A DNA stretch of 64,000 bases, from assembly GCF_014698795.1 (NCBI RefSeq), contig NZ_JACJTR010000027.1, positions 35,623-99,622 of the forward strand. The letters are read 5' to 3'. Of the stretch, positions 9,168 to 17,135 are shown in pieces. The notes under the pieces are model-generated. The model did no database searches. It saw nothing but the letters and a program-made list of their open reading frames with translations, and was not told the DNA's origin. Origin of the DNA: Nostoc sp. FACHB-892. Its GTDB lineage: Bacteria > Cyanobacteriota > Cyanobacteriia > Cyanobacteriales > Nostocaceae. The position numbers and the translations under genes are program-made. Numbering within the stretch: the first letter of the stretch is position 1; every line of letters begins with the position of its first letter.

Positions 9168-9433
9168 GAAGCAGGCTACCAGTCAGAACGATCACATTAA
9201 GGATTGTAACAATATCTTTACGAATTGGGAATATGGACTTATGGATTAGGAATTAGGGTTAAACTAATTTTTCCCAGTCCCCAGTCGCCACTACCCAGTC
9301 CCTAGAGTTCTGCTACACTTAAACGGGCATACTAGTTCAATAGTATTAGGTATTGCTAGTTGCCAAAATATCATACCTATTGTCCTGTAAATTAGAAGTA
9401 TCCGGCATCTGCCCTCATGGAGAATTTGGCTTG

Positions 9434-11182
9434 ATGTTGCTTTGCCTGCGAATTGAAAACTTTGCCCTAATTGACCAACTGGAATTAGAATTTGGCGCGG
9501 GACTAAATGTGTTGACAGGTGAAACCGGCGCTGGAAAATCGATTATCTTGGATGCTATTGATGCGGCTTTGGGCGGTAAAGTCTCTAGTCGCGTCATTCG
9601 CACAGGAACAAGTCGGGCAATGGTAGAAGCTACTTTCACCTCAAACGCCCCCCTAGCTGCTTGGTTGACCGAACAAGAAATAGATTTGCTTGATGAAAAT
9701 TCCGTAGTCATTAGCCGAGAAATTACAGCTACTGCTACTAATATCCGTAGTCGATCGCGGGTGAATGGCGTGTTGGTAAATCGGCAGATTATGGGAGGAA
9801 TGCGCGATCGCTTGGTGGAAATCACCGCCCAAGGTCAAACTGTACAAGTGGGACAATCTGCTCAAGTCCGCGATTGGTTGGATTTATATGGCGGCGACTC
9901 TCTGATGCAGCAGCGTCATAAAGTTGCCACTAGCTTCAGTGGTTACCAACAGGCGCATTTAGCACTTGAAAAACGCCGGACATCAGAACGGGAGCGATTG
10001 CAACAACTCGATTTGCTCACTTATCAAGTGCAAGAATTGGGAGCAGCAAATCTTAGCGAACCTGATGAATTGGAACAATTGGGACAAGAACGGGAACGCC
10101 TAAATCATGTTGTTGATTTGCAACAAATGAGTTACAAGGTTTATCAGGCTTTGTATCAAAACGATAATGAAACTCCCGCCGCAGGTGATTTATTGGGAGA
10201 CAGTGAAGCCATATTAAATGACATGGTGGAATATGATACCCAGCTGCAACCCCTATTAGAATTAGTGAGGGACGCGCAAGCTGCGGTAATGGAAGTGGGA
10301 AGGCAGATTAATGCTTATGGGGATGGATTAGAAGCCGATCCACAGCGATTGGAAGAGGTGGAAGAACGGATTCAGGAATTAAAGCAAATTTGCCGCAAAT
10401 ATGGGCCGACACTTACAGAAGCGATCGCTTATTACCAACGTATCCAAGGGGAATTAGCCCAACTTAACGACAGCGAACAATCTATCGAAAACCTAGAACA
10501 GCAAGAAAAGGTGTATTTTGAGAAACTCACCCAAGCAACTAATCAGTTAACTCAACTACGAAGTAAAGCGGCTGCTAATTTAGAATCACGTTTGATAGGT
10601 GAACTCAAGCCCCTAGCGATGGAAAAAGTGAAGTTTCAGGTTGAGATAGTGCCTGCTTTCCCAACTGCTATGGGAGCAGATAAAATTACCTTTATGTTTA
10701 GTCCCAACCCTGGAGAACCACTGCAACCTTTAACGGAAATTGCCTCTGGCGGGGAAATGAGCCGCTTTTTATTGGCGCTGAAAGCTTGTTTTTCTCAGGT
10801 TGATGCGGCTGGGACAATGGTATTTGATGAAATTGATGTCGGGGTTTCGGGAAGGGTAGCTCAAGCGATCGCGGAAAAATTACACCAGCTAAGTCAACGT
10901 AACCAAGTATTATGTGTTACTCACCAGCCTTTAGTTGCAGCAATGGCCGATCGCCATTTCCGCGTCGATAAGCAAACTGTCAACCAAGGTAAAGGGAAAA
11001 AAGCCAACAATGGTAACACTGAACAGCGTACTGTTGTGCGAGTTACTACATTAGATAATTTAAATACTCGCCGCGAAGAACTAGCACAGTTAGCTGGTGG
11101 TAAATCTGCAAGTGATGCGATCGCTTTTGCAGAATCTCTGTTACTACAAGCTGCTGACCACCGTCGTAGGGAGCAAACTTAA
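9434..11182 (+). CDS. recN: DNA repair protein RecN
   Basis: SMC-like ATPase acting in double-strand break repair. I choose ATG 9434, giving 582 residues beginning MLLCLRIENFALID, the standard RecN start; an in-frame TTG at 9353 would add 27 unlikely residues. Walker A GETGAGKS is at residues 29-36. A coiled-coil region (about 150-360) with a central break follows. The C-terminal head has the signature ASGGEMSRFLLALK and Walker B MVFDEIDVGVSG. A Lys/Asn-rich insertion (about 515-535) lies between the Walker B region and the C-terminus. HIP1 sites are frequent in the gene, and it looks native. Confidence 0.96.
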   Translation: MLLCLRIENFALIDQLELEFGAGLNVLTGETGAGKSIILDAIDAALGGKVSSRVIRTGTSRAMVEATFTSNAPLAAWLTEQEIDLLDENSVVISREITATATNIRSRSRVNGVLVNRQIMGGMRDRLVEITAQGQTVQVGQSAQVRDWLDLYGGDSLMQQRHKVATSFSGYQQAHLALEKRRTSERERLQQLDLLTYQVQELGAANLSEPDELEQLGQERERLNHVVDLQQMSYKVYQALYQNDNETPAAGDLLGDSEAILNDMVEYDTQLQPLLELVRDAQAAVMEVGRQINAYGDGLEADPQRLEEVEERIQELKQICRKYGPTLTEAIAYYQRIQGELAQLNDSEQSIENLEQQEKVYFEKLTQATNQLTQLRSKAAANLESRLIGELKPLAMEKVKFQVEIVPAFPTAMGADKITFMFSPNPGEPLQPLTEIASGGEMSRFLLALKACFSQVDAAGTMVFDEIDVGVSGRVAQAIAEKLHQLSQRNQVLCVTHQPLVAAMADRHFRVDKQTVNQGKGKKANNGNTEQRTVVRVTTLDNLNTRREELAQLAGGKSASDAIAFAESLLLQAADHRRREQT

Positions 11183-11685
11183 CAAGTTTAGGTAACTCCA
11201 TAAGCGTTTATCAAAAGCATCCGAGGAAAGCGATCGCATTCCCTATGGATGTAAAAAAACATTTCTGTTTCTAAGAAGAAGGTTATAAAACAATACGGTT
11301 CAGTTAAGGCTAAAACTCTTGGTCAAAGTCAAGTTTTTGAACGTAGACGCAAAGTACGCATTCGCGCAGCGTCTCGTCAGAGAAGAACGCAAACAACGTG
11401 TCGTAGACAGACGCTGCACGTTAGCGGAAGCCTCTCGTAAAGATTGCGGTAGCCTGCGGCAAGCCCTTCGGATGACGCTCCTAACGTCGCTCTAGAAGCT
11501 ATGGCGTGGGCTTTACGCTGCGCTATAGCGGTTCCCATTCAGATGCGGTGTTATATTGCAAGGTGTAGGGGCACGGCACTGCCGTGCCCTTACGGGTGTA
11601 CCTCACGTAAACGAGAACCACTATAACTTCACCGCTTTGCGTCTACGTTAAAAATTGGCTTTGGTAACGGAGTTTTAGCCTTAAC
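11183..11685. repeat. Repeat cluster between recN and the methyltransferase gene
   Basis: No gene seen. It holds a HIP1 site and a run of cyanobacterial GC-rich repeats at about 11340-11520, built of GCGCAGCGTCTCGT, GCCTGCGGCAAGCCC and GTGGGCTTTACGCTGCGC-type units. MITE copy 2 (11524-11625) follows directly. A TCAGTTAAGGCTAAAACTC stretch near 11300 and its inverted counterpart near 11672 (GAGTTTTAGCCTTAACTCA) bracket the whole cluster. Confidence 0.7.
11524..11625 (+). repeat. MITE-like palindromic element, copy 2
   Basis: A 102-bp copy in the same orientation as the one at 121-227, starting TATAGCGGTTCCCATT and ending GAGAACCACTATA. It has small differences, including a five-base shortening in the left arm and one change in the right terminal repeat. 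It retains the GGGGCACGGCA hairpin centre. Confidence 0.85.
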
Positions 11686-12372
11686 TCAAGCGTATTGAGT
11701 TATCTTCAACATTTTATTTCCACCAGGTTGAAATTCGTATTCAACCTTTTCAATATCTATCTTGTAACCATTTGAAGTGTAATATTTAACTAGTTTATCT
11801 AAATGTTGTGAATGTTTCCACATTAAAGTTATGAGAGGAAATATTCGGACTTCTTTAGCAATCCGCAGCATCTCACCTATAGAATTTAAGTGGAAATGGT
11901 AATCGAGATGATCTGAATATAAAAATAATAAATGCGAACAAAGAGCTATATCAAATTCTTGATTTTTAAATGTTAATTTAGGTAATTCACCGACTGTGTA
12001 TCTGTTGCTCTTTTTGCCAGTTTCATAATCAGACAGAAATTCTTGAATAACTTTCACTCGATTCTGTCGTAAATCATCTGGAGATTTATGATAGCTCCAT
12101 ACCCAATCATTCGATGTAGCTCTGACTTGGTTAATGATGTTATCTACCACTTCATTAAATCTTTGCAATATTTCATCACCGGAAAATTGGTATAGTGGGT
12201 CAACAGAAACTACACTTTTACCCTGATGTGTCATTTCTGCGTTAAAGCTTGCTGGACCATCCCCAATTCCAATAATTCTTTTATTTAAATCTGCATTTGT
12301 TAAATTGAATATTTTTATATATTCGTCCATTGATCTCCCAAAAGGAACTACTTTATCTAGAACCATTGCCAT
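11686..12372 (-). CDS. Putative class I SAM-dependent methyltransferase
   Basis: 228 residues when started at ATG 12372, which has GAGGT eight bases upstream; a longer frame from 12426 would run into the preceding gene. Residues IIGIGDGPASFNAEM followed by VVSVDP look like a motif-I SAM loop and the acidic residue after beta2. The later FDIALCSHLLFLYS matches the motif-IV region. The substrate is unknown. It follows the phosphatase-like gene by 46 bases on the same strand, so the two probably form an operon. The fold call rests on motifs only, and catalytic activity is inferred. Confidence 0.7.
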   Translation of the reverse strand: MAMVLDKVVPFGRSMDEYIKIFNLTNADLNKRIIGIGDGPASFNAEMTHQGKSVVSVDPLYQFSGDEILQRFNEVVDNIINQVRATSNDWVWSYHKSPDDLRQNRVKVIQEFLSDYETGKKSNRYTVGELPKLTFKNQEFDIALCSHLLFLYSDHLDYHFHLNSIGEMLRIAKEVRIFPLITLMWKHSQHLDKLVKYYTSNGYKIDIEKVEYEFQPGGNKMLKITQYA

Positions 12373-12418
12373 AGAATTTACCTCGTCAATAGATTGATTA
12401 AACAGGATAATAGCAAAA

Positions 12419-13012
12419 TCAAACAACTTTATGCATTGCTAGACGGCAATCATTTAGAAGCATATCAAGCTCTTTTACAACTTTCAAAGGATTTCTGCCT
12501 TTTAACAGAGCAGCTATTGCAGCCTCGTAAGGATTTCTACCTGTTCTTTTGACAGCAGCTATTGCAGCTTGATTTGATAATCCTCGCACACTCACTAGCC
12601 ATGCAGCTAACACATGTCCAGTACGTCCAATTCCACCAGAGCAATGTACAACGACTTTTTCATTTTGTTTATCTGCTTCTATTAAGAAAGGAAGTATTTT
12701 CTGTGTGAGGGTTTCTAAATCACATAAATGGAAATCTGCAATTGGTGCCCAATAAACTTGTTGATTACCAAATTCATGTTTATAAGTATCTAGAAGTTTA
12801 GAATAATAAGCTAGTTGTTCAGCAGTGAGAAGACAACAAACTCGCTTGATATCTTGGTACTTCATAAAATCTATCCAATCCTGAACCTTATTGTTAGTGT
12901 ATCCAGGTCGCGCAGACCCAAAAACTATTTGCTCTTTTTCCCAAGCTGGGGCAAATTTATACATCTTTAACTGTCTGACTTCTGAATATTGCAAGTTGCT
13001 GTTTGCAGCCAT
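12419..13012 (-). CDS. Tyrosine/dual-specificity phosphatase-like protein
   Basis: 197 residues. The active-site signature HCSGGIGRTG (C-x5-R) is intact with Cys124 and Arg130, and Asp93 or Asp98 could be the general acid. The rest of the chain fits a small cysteine-dependent phosphatase domain. An alternative start at ATG 12964 (MYKFAPAW) is possible; neither start has a strong ribosome-binding site. The gene lies directly upstream of the methyltransferase gene and probably shares its promoter. Substrate (phosphoprotein, phospholipid or nucleotide) cannot be told from the sequence. Confidence 0.82.
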   Translation of the reverse strand: MAANSNLQYSEVRQLKMYKFAPAWEKEQIVFGSARPGYTNNKVQDWIDFMKYQDIKRVCCLLTAEQLAYYSKLLDTYKHEFGNQQVYWAPIADFHLCDLETLTQKILPFLIEADKQNEKVVVHCSGGIGRTGHVLAAWLVSVRGLSNQAAIAAVKRTGRNPYEAAIAALLKGRNPLKVVKELDMLLNDCRLAMHKVV

Positions 13013-13310
13013 AAAATAGTTATTTTTTGATTAATTGCCGATGAGGCGTTGATATAAAATGTTTTTAGGGATTAAATATCATTATTTATAAACTCCCTTA
13101 TAGTGAAAATTTTTAAATATATAAAACTCATATTTTATTTTTGAAAAAACTCTGTACAACTCGAAAAGGTTAATTTCTTATTTCCTATTCACTGCCTATG
13201 GCCCTTGCGCTTCTCTGCGAGAGGCTTCTCTTTGCAGAGAGGCTTTGCCAACGCAAACGCACGCACCTCAGGCAAATAAGTATTGCTACGCGATGCTGGG
13301 CGAACAGAAA
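13013..13310. repeat. Gap with host repeat
   Basis: AT-rich spacer containing a cyanobacterial repeat at about 13199-13262 (CTTCTCTGCGAGAGGCTTC followed by a second arm TTTGCAGAGAGGC), which can fold as a hairpin. No gene seen. Confidence 0.55.
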
Positions 13311-14045
13311 TCAAAGCGGATTCCTATAGTTCAAAGATAGGATTTTTAAATACTCTTGTACAGCAGTAAATAGCCCCACCTCTAAAGCATCGGCAATCAG
13401 AGCATGACCGATAGACACTTCAAGTATGCCAGAAATTGAACAAAACTTTTCTAAGTTTTGTAGATTTAAATCATGCCCGGCGTTCACTCCTAAACCAATT
13501 TCTTGAGCCTTTTGTGTTGCTTTTTGGTAGTCTTGAAATACAGACTCTACATTACCATTACGAAAAGCTGTAGCATAAGGTTCTGTATATAGCTCAATGC
13601 GATCGGCTCCAATCTCTTTAGCACGTTTAATTTGAGTTAAGTCAGTCTCCATAAACAAGCTGACTCGAACTCCGAGGTCTTTTAGTTCTAGAATAATTGG
13701 TCTGAGCCAAGAGCCATCTGTAGCCAGATCCCATCCGTGGTCTGATGTGAAAGCATCTGGTGCATCGGGAACTAAGGTACACTGCGTGGGCTTTATTTTT
13801 CGGACTATCTCTAAAAATTGAGGTGACGGATTACCTTCTATATTAAATTCAACAGTCAATATCTGCGCTAGTGCATCGACATCTTCGGGCTTAATATGTC
13901 GCTGGTCTGGGCGTGGGTGAACTGTAATTCCCTGTGCGCCAGCTTTAATACAGGTTGAAGCTGCTTCAATCACACTTGATCTACCAAAATTTCGAGCATT
14001 CCTGAGTAAAGCGACTTTGTTAAGGTTAACGCTGAGATTGGTCAT
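13311..14045 (-). CDS. pdxJ: Pyridoxine 5'-phosphate synthase
   Basis: A 244-residue TIM-barrel enzyme that condenses 1-deoxyxylulose 5-phosphate with 3-amino-2-oxopropyl phosphate in the DXP-dependent vitamin B6 pathway. Features seen are LSVNLNKVALLRNAR at the N-terminus, ITVHPRPDQRHI (active-site His/Arg segment), EFNIEGNPS, VSLFME, and GVNAGHDLNLQNL with the late His. Length is normal. It appears to be a single-gene unit, with repeats on its 3' side and a 560-base gap on its 5' side. Confidence 0.96.
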   Translation of the reverse strand: MTNLSVNLNKVALLRNARNFGRSSVIEAASTCIKAGAQGITVHPRPDQRHIKPEDVDALAQILTVEFNIEGNPSPQFLEIVRKIKPTQCTLVPDAPDAFTSDHGWDLATDGSWLRPIILELKDLGVRVSLFMETDLTQIKRAKEIGADRIELYTEPYATAFRNGNVESVFQDYQKATQKAQEIGLGVNAGHDLNLQNLEKFCSISGILEVSIGHALIADALEVGLFTAVQEYLKILSLNYRNPL

Positions 14046-14606
14046 ACTGCAAATATGTTAAAGTTCGTTATTTACCGCCAAATAATGCATCTGATGACAC
14101 CATATCTTTACACAATTTGAGATTTTGGGGGAAATGTTGGAAGACTTGTGTTTACAGCGCAGTTGCAAGCGGGGAAAAGAGACAAAGCGTAGCTTTGGCG
14201 GGGTGGAGTTCTTCGAGTTTAATAAGTAAGCAAACGAACATGATATGAGTATCGCCTAAATTATATGGGAGTATCAGATTTATTTTTTATAGTGGAGACA
14301 TCGATTCAAAATGGTATGAGGAAACCTCATCCGACTATTTCTTATGACACACTCCTTAAGTTAGGTACTGATGCGTGTTCATGTATATATATTGGTAATA
14401 ACTATACAGATGACTAATGTGGGGCTAAAGGAGTAAAAATGAAATGTATTTTGATTGACAGCGAACCACGTTATCTAGAGCTAGATGAACAGAGAGTTGA
14501 CAACCTTTTTCAAATTTAAGATAGGCTATTCTTGATTAATCTTAGTTAACTATAGTTGCGGAGTAAGTAAAATAAAATCCACTAGCGGCCTAATAGACAG
14601 TTTGCA
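14046..14606. other. Intergenic region with one possible small ORF
   Basis: A 560-base gap between pdxJ and the VOC gene. Apart from the 26-codon frame at 14439-14519 I see no gene. It is AT-rich with no strong hairpin and no recognised riboswitch. Confidence 0.5.
14439..14519 (+). CDS. Possible 26-residue small protein
   Basis: ATG 14439 to TAA 14519, preceded by an AAAGGAG ribosome-binding site at a good distance (GGAG ending five bases before ATG). The peptide starts MKCILIDSEPRYLELDE and is acidic with no membrane segment. It may be a true small protein or the surviving N-terminus of a decayed gene. No family is recognised. The strong Shine-Dalgarno is the only positive evidence. Confidence 0.3.
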   Translation: MKCILIDSEPRYLELDEQRVDNLFQI

Positions 14607-14966
14607 ATGCAAATTCTTAAAGTACTAACCAGAGTTTATCTTAGTCCGATAGACTTGGATGAGGCGATCGCTTTCTATGAAAATCTTTTTACAGAAAAAT
14701 GTTGGTTGTGGTTTCAATATTCTGAGGCTGAGTTGGAACTCGCAGGTGTGGGTTCTATTCTTTTAATTGCTGGTTCGGCAGAAGCACTCTCTTCATTCAA
14801 GAGTACACATGCAACATTTCTCGTTGACTCACTTAATGATTTTCGAGAAGTACTTATTCAGCAAGGTGCAGTAATTTTGGCAGAACCTAACAAAGTTCCT
14901 ACTGGAGCCAATATGCGAGCGATGCATCCTGATGGAACCATTATTGAGTATGTTGAGTTTGGATAA
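14607..14966 (+). CDS. VOC (glyoxalase/bleomycin-resistance) family protein
   Basis: A single-module vicinal-oxygen-chelate protein of 119 residues. The N-terminal segment LTRVYLSPIDLDEAIAFYENLF is the typical first beta-alpha of the fold, and the C-terminal MHPDGTIIEYVEFG is the closing strand with the Glu that often binds metal. The usual first-strand metal ligand is not obvious, so catalysis is uncertain. It resembles small cyanobacterial VOC proteins without assigned function. The gene is alone on its strand, and a strong hairpin at 15153-15189 follows. Confidence 0.8.
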   Translation: MQILKVLTRVYLSPIDLDEAIAFYENLFTEKCWLWFQYSEAELELAGVGSILLIAGSAEALSSFKSTHATFLVDSLNDFREVLIQQGAVILAEPNKVPTGANMRAMHPDGTIIEYVEFG

Positions 14967-15152
14967 TTAATTTTTAGCCTAAAAAGGATCTGCTGTGAAG
15001 ACTGCAATCAAATTAGCGAACTAAAGTTATGCCTTAAAATGCTGGCAACTTATGCGCTAGTTGTGCGGGAAATTCAACTAATCTAAAAATTGAATTTAGT
15101 TGTGGCTCAGGCAGGAATGCTTGAGGCTTAATCAGTCGTGAACAATAAGATA

Positions 15153-15189
15153 AGATCCCCGACTTCTCAATCAAAGAAGTCGGGGATCT
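15153..15189. terminator. Perfect 15-bp stem, probable bidirectional terminator
   Basis: AGATCCCCGACTTCT and its exact complement AGAAGTCGGGGATCT are separated by seven bases. It lies between the convergent VOC gene and ABC permease gene. No long T-tract follows, so it could also be a dispersed hairpin repeat. Confidence 0.6.
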
Positions 15190-15230
15190 GGAGTAGCTAG
15201 TAGGGCGCAATCTGTAAGCCTAGATAAAAT

Positions 15231-15791
15231 TTAGGAAGATTTTTTCCCATCTGAAACCATTTGCGAGAGAATATAGGCTGCGAAATCTAGTAGCTGATCC
15301 AGCAAAAAGCCAATGATACCGATGTAGAGGATCACCTGAATTATGTAATCGACATTGCCAGCTTTATAAGCTTCCCAAAGGGTAAAGCCGAGTCCTTTTG
15401 GGCCTGTTAACATTTCTGTAGCAATAACTATAAACCATGCTACCCAAATGCTAACTTTCAAGGCATGAAATATATGAAATATAGCTACTCGAAAGTTCTT
15501 GTTCTGTCTTTGAAAATGCTGCATACCTATTGCTGTATTAATAATCATCGTCCAGAGAGTTCCCACAAAAACTACTGTAATAGCAGCCGATTCGCTCTCT
15601 TGAAAGGCTATTAGGGCAATAGGTAGCAAAGCTATAGGAGGGATACTATGTGGTATCTGAAATATCAGCCTAAATAGCTGATAAACCATGCTATTCATGC
15701 CTATTAGGTATCCAATAAAACTACCTAACACGGCGGCTGGAATGTATCCCACAAATAACCGTTGCAGGCTAGCTAAAATGTCTAAAAACAT
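15231..15791 (-). pseudogene. Shortened NrtB/TauC-type ABC permease, probably non-functional
   Basis: 186 residues related to nitrate/taurine-type permeases (BPD_transp_1). Segments corresponding to FLASLQRVFIG, IPPIALLPIAL, TLWTMIINTAIGMQ and WLAIVAAEML-like TEML are present. Normal members have about 260 residues. This one lacks the first membrane span, and the cytoplasmic EAA loop that docks to the ATPase appears deleted: GMQHFQRQNKNFRVAIFHIF joins almost directly to the WVAWFIVIATEML span. No ATPase or binding protein gene is nearby. The frame itself is open, so it may be expressed, but coupling to an ATPase is doubtful. Confidence 0.65.
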
Positions 15792-16190
15792 ATACTCTTT
15801 CTGCCTCAGTTATCATTGAAGAAATTTAGAACATACTGTGGCAACAATACTGAATAACTGAGATAAAATGTGTTAAATTACACATTATAATATTTGAGAA
15901 CTACAAAATTTTTGATATTTTCTCCTTGTTGATGATTAATCAAAAAAATTTAGGATTATTACAATGTGTTAGTAGTAAAACAAAGAAGAGGTAAAACTTG
16001 ACTTTAGTAAACTTTATCAGAAAAATAAATCCTGATTAGTAAATTAAATACAATTTCCAGATTTTACTTACTTGATGATTTTATTAAGTATGAATATTTA
16101 AAAATTTTAATAAATAGCGAAATTTGTTATTAGCGATACAGATAAAAAATAAAACAAGAAGTAAAAAATGAAATTTATAAAAATGCCTGG
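15792..16190. other. AT-rich intergenic region
   Basis: Very AT-rich spacer upstream of the shortened permease gene. It contains several runs of A and T and no open frame of note. Promoters for the permease would lie here, but no element is distinct enough to name. Confidence 0.5.
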
Positions 16191-16274
16191 GGAAAACCCA
16201 CTCTTTTTAAAGATGGGATGAGAGACGCGTTTTTAGACCGTTGACGGTTAACAGTCAACAGTCAACCGTCAACG
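16191..16274. repeat. Dispersed repeat family B, copy 2
   Basis: Begins GGAAAACCCACTCTTTTTAA and continues AGATGGGATGAGAGACGC, then GTTGACGGTTAAC and inverted units GTCAACAGTC/CCGTCAAC. It lies 24 bases beyond the stop of the leftward gene at 16298. It is the longest of the three copies (others at 7064 and 44895). Confidence 0.75.
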
Positions 16275-16297
16275 TGTTTAAAGTTCAAGCTTGGCGA

Positions 16298-16873
16298 TTA
16301 TTTCCCCAAATTGCGCTTCATTTGTTCTAACTCATCCTGAGTTTCCCAGTTACGGAACTTCTCTTCTAAATCATCAAACCCACTAGAATAACTGGTAGTT
16401 TTATTCGACCATCCACTGGTTTCAAAACGCTGCTGAGTTTGGGCTTTAGCACGGGCTGTCTGTGCTTCGACAGCTTTAGCTTGTACCTCCTGTCGCCGTT
16501 GCTGAATTTTTCGCAGTAGTTCCTGAGATTGGTTAATGCGTTCTTTCAGCCCTTGCATATGTCCCCAGCGCTGATTTCCTTCGCGCAACAGGGCTGCTTC
16601 TCGCTCACCCGCAGCAGCCGCTAAATCTTCCCTACCAGCATTTTTGGCTTTTTGAACACGAATATGCCAACGCTGAATTTCTTGAGCGGTGGATAGAATT
16701 TCTTCTTGCGATCGCTTCTCTTGTACTTGTAAATCTGCGATCAGCTTTAATGTGCCTTCCTCTTGCTCACGCAGCTGTTCTAGCAGCGCCTCTAACTCCA
16801 AATGTGGATTATTACGCAAGAATTCTTCTAAACGGTTTTCTAAAAACCGACTCAAATCATCAAATAAGCCCAC
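16298..16873 (-). CDS. Conserved cyanobacterial coiled-coil protein (TIGR04376-like)
   Basis: 191 residues, start MGLFDDLSRFLENRLEEFL, then a long Gln/Glu/Arg-rich helical region (about 25-145) that should form a coiled coil, then a Ser/Thr-rich linker and a short C-terminal helix (FDDLEEKFRNWETQDELEQ). No membrane span or signal. It resembles a small family that I recall as restricted to cyanobacteria (TIGR04376); the family name is from memory. The N-terminal amphipathic helix and coiled-coil body are reminiscent of PspA/IM30-type organisation, but no homology is claimed. Confidence 0.75.
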   Translation of the reverse strand: MGLFDDLSRFLENRLEEFLRNNPHLELEALLEQLREQEEGTLKLIADLQVQEKRSQEEILSTAQEIQRWHIRVQKAKNAGREDLAAAAGEREAALLREGNQRWGHMQGLKERINQSQELLRKIQQRRQEVQAKAVEAQTARAKAQTQQRFETSGWSNKTTSYSSGFDDLEEKFRNWETQDELEQMKRNLGK

Positions 16874-17135
16874 TGCTAGAACTCCAGAGATCGGGTGCGT
16901 GACTATTTTATTGTAGTAATTATTATCGTGGGCGGAATTTAAATTTTAAAAAACAGAATTCAGGAGGCAGAATTCAGAATTAAATTTTGTTGACAATCCT
17001 TCGGAAGTAGCACTTTTGCAACCTGTGAAAATTTAAGTGAACTTCTAGGTGTTAGTTAGATTGCATAGTTGGGAAGAATGGATTTGGTGAAACTACGCAA
17101 GCAACACTGACTTACAACATGAGGCTTTAATCAGT

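Noticed and set aside
9353..9433. 27-residue extension of RecN
   Set aside because: RecN proteins start at the MLL-x-L-x-I-x-NFALI segment, present at 9434.
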